From Bacillus atrophaeus (GTDB lineage: Bacteria > Bacillota > Bacilli > Bacillales > Bacillaceae): a stretch of DNA of 64,000 nt. Location: NCBI RefSeq assembly GCF_001584335.1, contig NZ_LSBB01000020.1:990207-1054206 (forward strand), given 5' to 3'. Under the pieces are notes generated by a model that was not told the origin of the DNA, searched no databases, and saw only the letters and a program-made list of their open reading frames with translations. Below are positions 37,404 through 45,584 of this stretch, piece by piece (the first letter of the stretch is position 1; each line of letters opens with the position of its first letter). The translations under genes and the position numbers were made by a program.

Positions 37404-37821
37404 CTACTCCTTGGCTTTCTTGAGATCGCTAACAATTTCAGAATATTTATGATCTTCAAGCCCCATGACCCTTAAAGTCAGCAAAGTACTTGCTAATCTT
37501 ATGTTGCAGCTTAGAGTCCTTAATATCGAATTCCCTAAAAAACATGACTAAATTAAACTGCATTGACTCAAACATAAAAGAAATCAGGTCGTCGTCAATA
37601 TCAGGTCGGAGATATCTATCAACCCTCATTCGGCGTAAAATGTCCTTGATTAAGAGGAATGACTCGCCCTTTAGCACATTCAGATATATTTTAAGCAAAA
37701 TGTTCTCAGGAATGTATAAAAATGTTTCAGTGAGTTTGATTTCCAACTCATTCAGTGGCTCGGTCACAATGCCATTAACGTTGCTGCTTCTTTTAATGTT
37801 AATGGGTGAATACATGTGCAC
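37404..37821 (-). pseudogene. Decapitated and frameshifted TetR-type regulator
   Basis: The minus-strand frame from ATG 37821 (with AGAGGTG) gives 121 residues that match only the ligand-binding half of TetR regulators (ENILLKIYLNVLKGESFLLI, DDDLISFMFESMQFNLVMFF). There is no helix-turn-helix. The frame ends at 37456 with GHGA, while a neighbouring frame continues naturally (GLEDHKYSEIVSDLKKAKE) to TAG at 37404-37406. So the gene has lost its DNA-binding 5' end and has a frameshift near 37460. It lies directly upstream of the hydrolase gene. Confidence 0.65.
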
Positions 37822-37977
37822 ACCTCTTTTAACAAGATTTTTCTATAAAATTTCGACAAGGTTCTACAATACCCTTCTATAAATATTCATAATATCTCAG
37901 TAATAGTGCATCAGTCGTTCAGAATGGATCTACTTTTACTTTACATATAAATGATAAAATACTTATTTGACTAGTGT

Positions 37978-38180
37978 TTACAACGCATAAAATGGATCTA
38001 TGTTTACTTCCTTGTACACCATCTTAGACTTAAAGTGACCTTCCCCACCTGTATTACCATCCCGGAGGGTTTCCAATTTATCACCATCAAATGTTTAATT
38101 TTAATTTCCACTTTACTATTTGAAATATCCCTACCTGTACGATTTTTTAAATCAATTTGAATCTTAACATTTTCCCCTGG
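37978..38180 (-). pseudogene. Remnant of an unidentified beta-rich protein, one frameshift
   Basis: On the minus strand two frames join into one protein-like tail: GENVKIQIDLKNRTGRDISN and SKVEIKIK, then after a frame change near 38095 FDGDKLETLRDGNTGGEGHF and KSKMVYKEVNIDPFYAL with stop at 37978. A shorter copy of its end (VKVDPF) recurs near 37925-37943. The family is not recognised. It overlaps the 5' end of the fragment at 38157 on the other strand, so a junction lies between them. Confidence 0.4.
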
Positions 38181-38588
38181 TCTATACTTTGTGAGCCAGA
38201 TATACCTATTATCATAGGTGGAATTGGTAACTATTTAGGAAGTGGTTTTCTTGGTCATTACTTTCCAGAACACTCTGAGGTTAATCAGGAATTACTGGAG
38301 TTTGCTAAAAAGGAAAAGAACTGTTATTTTGCAACAGCATTGGGACTAACACCTAATCCTGACGGTATTCATTTGAATGCAGTTTCACAGAGAATATTTG
38401 GTCTTCGCTATTTTGAGGCATATAATAAACGAGAGCATATATTAGAACCCCTAGAAGGTGAAGAAAATGCTATTAATATCGATAGTGAAAGACCTTTAAC
38501 AAAGACTGAAAAGACTGCAATACTAGAAAAACAATTTGCTGGAGGAGAGATATCTTTAGAAGAGTATCAATCGCAGTTGATGAGTTAA
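38157..38588 (+). pseudogene. C-terminal fragment of a sialate O-acetylesterase-like (SASA/CE6) protein
   Basis: 143 residues. From about residue 14 the sequence fits the C-terminal part of SGNH-type carbohydrate esterases: PIIIGGIGNYLG and the Asp/His catalytic block PDGIHLNAVSQRIFGLRYFE. The N-terminal half with the catalytic Ser is missing. The tail has a short-helix motif (EKQFAGGEISLEEYQSQL) like SHOCT-type ends. No ribosome site; it is a truncated gene. Confidence 0.6.
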
Positions 38589-38631
38589 AATCTAGAAAAA
38601 TGCACATATATTTCTGTCATTCGTACATCAG

Positions 38632-38674
38632 GGTAACACAATTCTGTCATTTTCAGTGACAGAATTGTGTTACC
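38632..38674. repeat. Perfect 18-bp inverted repeat
   Basis: GGTAACACAATTCTGTCA at 38632-38649 and its exact reverse complement at 38657-38674, with loop TTTTCAG. It could terminate xynC transcripts on the minus strand (stop at 38719) but has no T run. It lies at the island edge and could also be the scar of a mobile element. Confidence 0.7.
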
Positions 38675-38718
38675 AACTTCTTCTCTTCTTCCTGCGGTAC
38701 CGCTTGCCTTAGGTGCCC

Positions 38719-39990
38719 TTAACGATTTGCGACAAATGTTGTCACGCTTTGAGCTGGAAGATGGGCCCAAAAATGATTGCCCGTTACATTGAGATTCGTT
38801 CCAGGTTGAAGATTGCCGCTTCCGCTTGTTATCCATCTAGATACCTGAGAAGCAGATCCATTCTGCAAAACAAAGTTTTGGTTGACCCCTGTGTTGCTTT
38901 TGTTAATGGCAACAATAACAACCTTGTTGTCACCTTTATAGGCCGACACGTAAACGTTCGCATTAGGATTTTTCGTTGCATCAACCCTTACATAGCCGGG
39001 ACGCACAAACTTCGAGAAATGAGCCATATTGTAACCGCGTTTGCTGATCGTACCGTCTTCTTTCATAGGACTGTATGATCTGCGGATGTACCACCAAACA
39101 TAAGCTTGAAAATCTCCCTCCACCATTGAATGGTGAATATGCTCTGAAACGCCTAATGCCTCGGGCCAGCGATCCGCTGAATTGTTGTCACTGTTTGGAT
39201 AGTATACTTCCGTCATCCATAGCTCTTTCCCTGCTCCTTTTTGTTTGAAAAGAGGATAAGGAAACTGACTGACCTGAGTACCGTACAGGTGAGTTCCGAG
39301 AATATCCATGTTCCTAAGCGCCTGTGGATCGTTCAAAATGGGGTCCGATATATTTTTCAGGTATTGAAATGATTCTGGTGCAATGACACGTGCATTAATA
39401 GAACCGGCATTTTCTCTCATGAAACGAAGTATTTCTTGCGGCGTCCACCACGTCCATTCGTGTGCATAATCAGGCTCGTTTTGAACAGAGATCGCATAAA
39501 GATTCACGCCATTATTCTTCATGTAGGTAACAAAATCGTTAAGATGCTGCGCGTATGCGGCGTATTTATCGTATCTTAGCCGTTTAGCTGATGCGTCACC
39601 ATTACGATTGAAGGTTTCAACCATATCGCTTGGAGGATTCCAGGGAGAAGCAAAAACGATTGCTCCATGTTTGATTGCACTCTTTGCAGTCTCCACTTCT
39701 CTGTACCAATTATTTCTATTTTCATCTATATGAATTCTTAAAATTGAAAAGCCTAACTGATTCTGTCCATTACCAAAAGCGGTTTCTCTTTGAGCAGCTG
39801 TCAAATCTCCAATCCAAGCCGGGTGGTTCATTCCTCCAAAACCGCGAATCACTTGTTTTTCTGCAGATAAATTAACTGTCACATCACTTGCTGCCAAAAC
39901 TTCAGTAGCACCTGGCCCTGCTAACATGACTGACAGCATAGTGAAACATACCAACAATAAACAAATTGGTTTTTTTACGCATGACATCAT
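38719..39990 (-). CDS. xynC: XynC (YnfF), GH30 glucuronoxylanase
   Basis: 423 residues with a signal peptide (about 1-33, ending EVLAASD). It is an endo-xylanase that cuts next to methylglucuronic acid branches. The catalytic acid/base Glu is in VQNEPDYAHEW and the nucleophile Glu in WMTEVYYPN; the C-terminal beta domain follows from about 330. Secreted, works with XynD on arabinoglucuronoxylan. Each gene lies singly. ATG 39990 has AGGAGAGG upstream. Confidence 0.95.
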   Translation of the reverse strand: MMSCVKKPICLLLVCFTMLSVMLAGPGATEVLAASDVTVNLSAEKQVIRGFGGMNHPAWIGDLTAAQRETAFGNGQNQLGFSILRIHIDENRNNWYREVETAKSAIKHGAIVFASPWNPPSDMVETFNRNGDASAKRLRYDKYAAYAQHLNDFVTYMKNNGVNLYAISVQNEPDYAHEWTWWTPQEILRFMRENAGSINARVIAPESFQYLKNISDPILNDPQALRNMDILGTHLYGTQVSQFPYPLFKQKGAGKELWMTEVYYPNSDNNSADRWPEALGVSEHIHHSMVEGDFQAYVWWYIRRSYSPMKEDGTISKRGYNMAHFSKFVRPGYVRVDATKNPNANVYVSAYKGDNKVVIVAINKSNTGVNQNFVLQNGSASQVSRWITSGSGNLQPGTNLNVTGNHFWAHLPAQSVTTFVANR

Positions 39991-40252
39991 TTTTTTTCCT
40001 CTCCTTCATATATCTTTTTCTGTCTCCTTTTATATTGCAAACAAAAGATTTTTATCTCTTTTGAAACAGCCCTTTGCTTTCATGCGATATATCAAACTTT
40101 TCAGCTGAACCCGTTATAATTACCTAAACCATTTTTTCGCCCAAGTCGCACGCGCATTAGAGTTGACTTATCCAATCCAATCAATGGAGGGCTGCTCCGG
40201 CGTTGGTCAGTTCTGCACCCTTCTCGTTTCTTAAGCGGTGCCATTACAGGTG
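39991..40252. other. Intergenic between xynC and xynD
   Basis: Contains the xynC promoter region and no gene. No clear terminator for xynD is visible. Confidence 0.35.
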
Positions 40253-41791
40253 CTATCGTTGCGTAAACTGCCAGTAATCAAAATTAAACAAGTTTCCTGT
40301 ACCTGTTCCGGTAAATACAAAGAATACTTTGTGCACACCGGTTACACCGCTTACCGCAGTTTCTATTTCTCTCCAGGTTTGCGCTCCACCTGTGGAAGGT
40401 ACATTCAGGGTTCCTGCAAGCTTACCGTTTGCACTGTCGAGGCGCACTTCTATTTTCCCGCCTACAGTGGATGCTACATTTGCTTTAAACGTCCTGGTAC
40501 CGCCCGCCCCGAAGTCTGCATTTCCAACAGCAATCCAGTCTCCGTTATGAATGCTTGTTACATGGTGATTATTTACCGGCCCGCCGGGTGCTGAGGATTT
40601 CTCTGTCAAAATGCGTCCATTCCAGGCAAACGTTTCAGCTTCTACCCGGTTATATGGATTCAAATTGGAAAGCTGTGTTACGCCTGCATAATTTGCCGCA
40701 ACCTCTTGAATGGATCCATCTGCATTGTGCACCAGCTTATTAATATGGGGAGAACGGTATCCTTTCCCGGCCCCGAACAGAGCGGAACTGACAGTTTGAG
40801 TATGGTACACCACATACCACTCGTTTTTAAAATTGAAAACAGCATGATGGTTGTTTCCGCCACCTCCGAAAAATGCTCCCGGATTTTTCAGGAAGTGCCC
40901 TCTATCTGTAAAGGGACCCATGGGACTTGAGCTGGTCATATAGCCGATCTCACCTGGGGGTTTATCGGCCGGGTGCGTGCCCCCGAAATTGATGCAATAG
41001 GAATAATAATATTTTCCGTTATGCTTATGCATTCCCGAATCTTCAAACATAAAAGGCGCATCAATTGTAGCTGCACTTCCAACAACACTGGTCATATCAG
41101 GTCCCAATTTCATGACTCTTGCTGTTTTAGGATTGGCCCATTGTCCCTGCGTTGGATTTGAACCGCCAGGAACGCCTCCCCCGGCATACAGGTAACCAGT
41201 GCCGTCATCATCTACAAATACTGCCGGATCAAAAAGCCATACAACACCAGACATTCCTGGCGTACTTGGCGTTACGAGCGCTTTTCCGATTGGGTCGGTC
41301 CATGGACCAATCGGGCTGTCTGAGGTGAGAACCCCGATACCTCCGCCGCTGTTTGCGAAATAAAGGAAGAATTTATCCTTGCCGTTTATTTTTTTAACTG
41401 CGATTGACGGGGCCCAGGACGCACCTGCCCATTTCGCAATCCCCTGGCCGCCATTAGCCCCGTTGGCACCTGCTACCGGAATGGCTCCGTGGTCTGTCCA
41501 GTTCACCATATCCGCTGAAGATATAACGAATATTTTATTCAAATTGGCAAAAGAATTATCCTTAATCGTTCCGTCGCTATTATATTCATAGTCATCACTT
41601 GACATATAGATGTAGACTCTTCCGTTATAAGTCAGCGCAAACGGATCCGCTCCCAAATGATGGTCTATAAGCGGGTTTGAATTCCCTACATGTTTTGCAA
41701 TTGTAGTACTGGCAGCATACGCAGACTTCCCAGATAAGCAACTCAATAATAAAGCAAGAATCCATAAACATACGCTACACTTTTTACTCAT
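40253..41791 (-). CDS. xynD: XynD, GH43 arabinoxylan arabinofuranohydrolase with CBM6
   Basis: 512 residues: signal peptide (1-26), five-bladed GH43 domain (about 35-375, with DHHLGADPFALTYNGRVYIY, WLFDPAVFVDDDGTGYLY and FEDSGMHKHNGKYYYSY), then a CBM6 carbohydrate-binding domain (about 385-512, ending FNFDYWQF). It removes arabinose from substituted xylose in arabinoxylan. Secreted. ATG 41791 follows AGGAGGATG. Confidence 0.95.
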   Translation of the reverse strand: MSKKCSVCLWILALLLSCLSGKSAYAASTTIAKHVGNSNPLIDHHLGADPFALTYNGRVYIYMSSDDYEYNSDGTIKDNSFANLNKIFVISSADMVNWTDHGAIPVAGANGANGGQGIAKWAGASWAPSIAVKKINGKDKFFLYFANSGGGIGVLTSDSPIGPWTDPIGKALVTPSTPGMSGVVWLFDPAVFVDDDGTGYLYAGGGVPGGSNPTQGQWANPKTARVMKLGPDMTSVVGSAATIDAPFMFEDSGMHKHNGKYYYSYCINFGGTHPADKPPGEIGYMTSSSPMGPFTDRGHFLKNPGAFFGGGGNNHHAVFNFKNEWYVVYHTQTVSSALFGAGKGYRSPHINKLVHNADGSIQEVAANYAGVTQLSNLNPYNRVEAETFAWNGRILTEKSSAPGGPVNNHHVTSIHNGDWIAVGNADFGAGGTRTFKANVASTVGGKIEVRLDSANGKLAGTLNVPSTGGAQTWREIETAVSGVTGVHKVFFVFTGTGTGNLFNFDYWQFTQR

Positions 41792-41976
41792 AATTTAACA
41801 TCCTCCTTTTTCCTAAAAATGGGGGGATGACACAGGTCATGAAGAACACATAAATCGGATGCTGATCGTATCATTGAACTGTGAAAAGGCGCACTGACAT
41901 TCAAATAAGTATATCTAGCCCCCCTTTTCCTCCGCCATCCTGATGACACGTTCCACAGCTTGCCGATGCCTGAAAA

Positions 41977-42018
41977 TCACATGCTGCTGACAGGAAATAA
42001 AAAGGCAAGATTGTTCAT
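41977..42018 (-). CDS. 13-codon reading frame upstream of xynD
   Basis: ATG 42018 follows CGGAGGGAACTC; the peptide is MNNLAFLFPVSSM. It could be a leader or a remnant; it lies 185 bases before xynD on the same strand. Nothing beyond the ribosome site supports it. The rest of 41792-42226 shows no gene. Confidence 0.2.
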   Translation of the reverse strand: MNNLAFLFPVSSM

Positions 42019-42226
42019 GAGTTCCCTCCGATCACATTGAATAGAGATGTAATATTATACAAAATATCCCTTTATATAACATCCTAGCATGATAATAATA
42101 AATGTGTATAGAATACTTTCGGAGGAATTATTGTTCGGTTTTACAAAGAAACTGGATACATTTATTCATTGAATATATAAGGTGGGGATGACACCGAAAA
42201 ATCAGTCTTAAAAGGTTTTCAGGCGC

Positions 42227-42259
42227 AAAAAAACAGCCGTTCAGAGCGACTGTTTTTTT
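42227..42259. terminator. Bidirectional hairpin
   Basis: AAAAAAACAG, 13-base loop, CTGTTTTTTT. Confidence 0.75.
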
Positions 42260-42345
42260 AAGAGTACAAGAACTATTGCGGTATACCCGCCGTCCATGAC
42301 TACGGCCTGACCTGTGATGCCTTTTGCTTTGTCGCTGTCCCTAAT
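42241..42345 (-). pseudogene. 3' stump of a short-chain dehydrogenase gene
   Basis: The minus strand reads DKAKGITGQAVVMDGGYTAI, the typical C-terminal end of classical short-chain dehydrogenases (GITGQAVVMDGGY). The frame continues into the terminator to TGA at 42241-42243. Upstream of about 42345 nothing matches, so only the last 30 or so codons survive. Confidence 0.6.
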
Positions 42346-42569
42346 GTTAACTAAAATCATTACCAGAATATTAGTGTTCCTCGTAAAATATGTCAACCTA
42401 CACGATCAAACGATTAACTTAATGAATCTGCAAGGCCTCATTACTTTTTCATGTTTTGTTCATATTTTAGTAATTGTTTATTCAACACTCTCCGCTAAAG
42501 TAATCCATATCACCAAATATGACAGCCATCTGCATCTTTTATGAAGGGAGGTCAAAACCGGGTGCCGTT

Positions 42570-43019
42570 ATGTTGAAAGAAAAAATAAAAACATTAGGCC
42601 GTTTTTGCACCGTGGGCGTCGGCAATACGCTGATAGATTTTGGTGTCTTCTTTTTCCTCACCGCTTGTCATATCCCTTATCTGCCGGCACAGATCTGCTC
42701 CTATTCGGCAGGTATCATCAACAGCTATGTGTGGAACCGGAATTGGACGTTTCGTGTAAAACGTAAGGCTGACGGGAAAGAGATCGTGCGCTTTCTCATG
42801 ATTAATATTGCCGCGTCGGGGATCACCTTTTTGCTGCTTTATTTGTTTCAAAAAGGCGGCTGTTCGCTATTGGTGAGTAAGCTCGCTGCCACTATCGTCG
42901 GATTAGGTCATGCGGTGCTGTGTGCGGAGCATTTTATAGGAGATGAGTCTTTTGCCGTTCTATTAGGCGATGATATTATGGTGTCTGAAAATCCGGGAAG
43001 GACATGTGTACGAAGTTGA
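42570..43019 (+). CDS. yngA: YngA (GtrA-like) fused to a fragment of YngB
   Basis: 149 residues from ATG 42570. The N-terminal 110 or so residues are a GtrA-like membrane protein (LGRFCTVGVGNTLIDFGVFF, VWNRNWTFRVKR) that would flip or recruit polyprenyl-linked sugars. At ATIVGLG the frame runs directly into the middle of UTP-glucose-1-phosphate uridylyltransferase (GLGHAVLCAEHFIGDESF, AVLLGDDIMVSENPG) and then stops. The last GtrA helix is lost. The ribosome site GGGAGG is 19 bases upstream. Probably nonfunctional. Confidence 0.75.
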   Translation: MLKEKIKTLGRFCTVGVGNTLIDFGVFFFLTACHIPYLPAQICSYSAGIINSYVWNRNWTFRVKRKADGKEIVRFLMINIAASGITFLLLYLFQKGGCSLLVSKLAATIVGLGHAVLCAEHFIGDESFAVLLGDDIMVSENPGRTCVRS

Positions 43020-43353
43020 AGATTTGGTTGAAAAGCCGTCTCCGGAAGAGGCTCCTTCTGAAATCGCCGTAATGGGACGATATGTGCTGAACCCTTCAAT
43101 CTTTTCTGTCCTGAAATCAATCGGGAGAGGCGCGGGTAACGAAATTCAATTAACTGATGTGCTTCGGGAAGCTTGCCGTACACAGCCTATTCATGCCCGT
43201 CTGTTAGAAGGAAACAGGTATGATATCGGGGATAAACTGGGCTGCTTCAAGGCGAGCACTGAAATGGGCCTGATGCGTCCCGAAATGAGATCTCAGCTTT
43301 TATCCTATTTAGAAGATATGCTCAAAAAAGAATCAAAAGAAATGTTGCGTTAA
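42903..43353 (+). pseudogene. yngB: yngB remnant (UTP-glucose-1-phosphate uridylyltransferase)
   Basis: The N-terminal nucleotide-binding part is absent; sequence starts at HAVLCAEHFIGDESFAVLLG in frame with yngA. After SENPG a deletion of about 35 codons and a frame change near 43000 lead to GHVYEVEDLVEKPSPEE and the C-terminal part (GRYVLNPSIFSVL, GNRYDIGDKLGCFKA) ending at 43353. The family signature LVEKP and DKLGCF are kept, but the catalytic N-terminus is gone. In B. subtilis yngABC form an operon in which YngB makes UDP-glucose. Confidence 0.85.
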
Positions 43354-43418
43354 AAAAATTTGTAACCATCTTGCTCGTCAATCAGTCATATAATAGTGAT
43401 AAAAGATAAGGACAGGTT

Positions 43419-44024
43419 GTGAAGAATGTGGGCAGTTTTATAAGTGAGATTTTAACATGGCTGACGAATATGGGATATGCGGGCATTGCAATTGGTTTAA
43501 TGATTGAAATCATCCCGAGTGAAATCGTATTGGCTTATGGAGGCTATATGGTGTCTGAAGGCACGATCGGATTTGTCGGTGCGATTATCGCGGGCGTCAT
43601 CGGAGGTACGATTGCCCAATGTTTTATTTATTGGATCGGGCGCTATGGAGGAAGGCCGTTTTTAGATAAGTACGGCAAATACTTATTGATTAAAAAGCAT
43701 CATATTGATATGTCGGAAAATTGGTTTCAAAAGTACGGATCAGGTGTGGTATTTTCGGCCCGTTTTATACCGGTCGTGCGCCATGCAATTTCCATTCCCG
43801 CCGGTATTGCCAAAATGCCGTTTTTCAAATTTGTGTCACTGACTGTGCTTGCTACCATTCCGTGGTCGATTTTATTTATCTATTTAGGCACGCAGCTTGG
43901 AAGTCAGTGGGATGACGTTGAAAACATTGCGGGCACGTATACGACTCCGATTATGATACTGGCTGTGGTCATCATTGCGCTCTATTTTGTGATAAAGAAA
44001 CGTTTAGTCATTTTTAAACGATAG
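43419..44024 (+). CDS. yngC: YngC, DedA-family membrane protein
   Basis: 201 residues, five or so membrane segments. DedA proteins are undecaprenyl phosphate or lipid flippases and scramblases. Signature EIIPSEIVLAYGGYMVSEG and the conserved GRYGGRPFLDKYGKYLLI and FSARFIPVVRHAISIPAGIA are seen. GTG 43419; a second GTG at 43428 is possible. Last gene of yngABC, probably still working since yngA/yngB decay does not affect it. Confidence 0.92.
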   Translation: MKNVGSFISEILTWLTNMGYAGIAIGLMIEIIPSEIVLAYGGYMVSEGTIGFVGAIIAGVIGGTIAQCFIYWIGRYGGRPFLDKYGKYLLIKKHHIDMSENWFQKYGSGVVFSARFIPVVRHAISIPAGIAKMPFFKFVSLTVLATIPWSILFIYLGTQLGSQWDDVENIAGTYTTPIMILAVVIIALYFVIKKRLVIFKR

Positions 44025-44030
44025 CTTATG

Positions 44031-44070
44031 TATATGCATAGGGTAATCATCCCCTATGCATATTTTTTTG
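44031..44070. terminator. Bidirectional terminator yngC / nrnB
   Basis: ATATGCATAGGG, loop TAATCATC, CCCTATGCATAT, then seven T. Confidence 0.9.
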
Positions 44071-44076
44071 TTATCT

Positions 44077-45270
44077 TCAACTTCTGTTTGTCAGTTTCAT
44101 ATGCTCCGCTAAAAATGTGACATACACCTCATCCCGTACAAGTGATGCGGCGTAATTTCTTTTAATAAACCATTCCGCTTCCTCAAAAGCCGAAAATGTT
44201 TCGTCCTGTGTTTCGCCGTTTATTTGTATGTTCCACTTATTATCCGAAGGAAAAAGAAAAAATGTCACGTGTTCGCGATTTTCATATAATGAGCCGTTTT
44301 CAGACCCCTTCAGATTATATATGTTTCGGAAGGCGTCAGGCCTCATCGGTTCAATCCGGAAAGCTTCATCCACATACAATTGATATACCTCATCTGTTAA
44401 TGAACAGCCAGATGCCTTCGCATGTCCCCCGCCTCCGTAACGGCCCGCTACTTCTGATAAATCGATGTGATCATGAATCGTGCGTAAACTGACTCGTTTT
44501 GCGCCCATGATTAAAATGGCGATGTAATCCAGATGCGGATTGTCTTTTCCTAGTCTGTTCCCCAGCTCTGAATGGTAAGACTCTGCGTGAACGATTCCGA
44601 CACAGTGTTCATGAATAAAGGTTTGCACCATCTCTCTTTTTTTTCTGCGGAGATACCTTTCAATTTTTTGATCTTCCAGATCCAATAACTTTTCTTCAAA
44701 CTCATCAAAGAAAAAATGGTCATTTTCAGAAAGGCGCCGAATCATTTTTTCTTCAAATTCATCAATTGACAGCAAAAAGAAGAGATCATTAAGCCGCTTT
44801 GCCTGCTTTTGATCATGCTTCTCCCATTCCCATGTATCATATTGGCGCACAAGCTCTGTGAATTGATCTAAGGCATTTGTCGGGATGATCAAATCGTGTT
44901 GAATAAAATACTCATATAAAAGCGATGTTGCTGATGCAAGCCGTCCGTCATCGTATTCCACTTGAACCAGTCCCCAGTCGTGTTGATTCAAATGAAGCGC
45001 GGTCTTATGATGGTCTATCAGCTTTACTTTTCCGCCTGCCTCCGCATACTTGTTCAATCTCTCTTCATTATCTTGGTTGACGGAAAGATCTGTAATGAAT
45101 AATTCGTCTTGTCTCATGCTATCTTTCGTTTTTTCTAAAAAATGCTGAACTTGAATATCTAATCCTGAGACAGAGTTGTACCGAACCTCTACTTGGTCTC
45201 CAAATGCAAGTTTTGCAACTATGCCGCACCCTACTCCGTCCAAGTCATTATGTGAATATAAGTGATACAT
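44077..45270 (-). CDS. nrnB: NrnB (YngD), DHH-type nanoRNase
   Basis: 397 residues. It degrades short RNA oligonucleotides and phosphorylated dinucleotides. DHH-family motifs are HNDLDGVGCG at the N-terminus, ITDLS and IDHHKTALH, with the DHHA1 glycine-rich block VAGRYGGGGHAKASG near residue 285. ATG 45270 follows AAAGGGGTC. Monocistronic. Confidence 0.93.
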   Translation of the reverse strand: MYHLYSHNDLDGVGCGIVAKLAFGDQVEVRYNSVSGLDIQVQHFLEKTKDSMRQDELFITDLSVNQDNEERLNKYAEAGGKVKLIDHHKTALHLNQHDWGLVQVEYDDGRLASATSLLYEYFIQHDLIIPTNALDQFTELVRQYDTWEWEKHDQKQAKRLNDLFFLLSIDEFEEKMIRRLSENDHFFFDEFEEKLLDLEDQKIERYLRRKKREMVQTFIHEHCVGIVHAESYHSELGNRLGKDNPHLDYIAILIMGAKRVSLRTIHDHIDLSEVAGRYGGGGHAKASGCSLTDEVYQLYVDEAFRIEPMRPDAFRNIYNLKGSENGSLYENREHVTFFLFPSDNKWNIQINGETQDETFSAFEEAEWFIKRNYAASLVRDEVYVTFLAEHMKLTNRS

Positions 45271-45390
45271 TTATCAAGACCCCTTTTTGTGTTGAAAATA
45301 TGAACGGAAGGCCGCTCGTGGCAACCTATATTTACTATTCTAATGAATAGAATGTTTTATGCAAAAGAATCACACAATTAGCCAGGAGGA

Positions 45391-45528
45391 ATGATGTTAA
45401 TTTTAGTTTACATAATTAAGTTATGGTCAATTAATTGGTGTGCCGGTCTGCCCCCGGCGTTTTTAGTAAAGATTACTGATGATATTTTTATAATTAGAAA
45501 AAGAGCGCTTTACCAGCCCTCTTTTTAA
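45391..45528 (+). CDS. Possible 45-aa gene with a strong ribosome site
   Basis: AGGAGG at 45384-45389 precedes ATG 45391 or 45394. The frame encodes 45 residues (MLILVYIIKLWSINWCAGLP and so on), hydrophobic at the N-terminus, and ends inside the yngE terminator. It is the only plus-strand candidate between nrnB and yngE. Codon use is unremarkable. Low confidence. The rest of 45271-45584 shows no gene. Confidence 0.3.
   Translation: MMLILVYIIKLWSINWCAGLPPAFLVKITDDIFIIRKRALYQPSF
45499..45527 (-). terminator. Terminator of the yng operon
   Basis: AAAAAGAG, 13-base loop, CTCTTTTT, about 55 bases past the yngE stop. Confidence 0.7.
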
Positions 45529-45584
45529 AAGCCTATATGCCGAAACAGCTTGTTTTGTTAATAGGCTCCTCCCTCCTTACGTAA

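Noticed and set aside
42314..42544. 76-codon frame before yngA
   Set aside because: It starts antisense to the dehydrogenase stump and lacks a ribosome site; hydrophobic only because the DNA is AT-rich.
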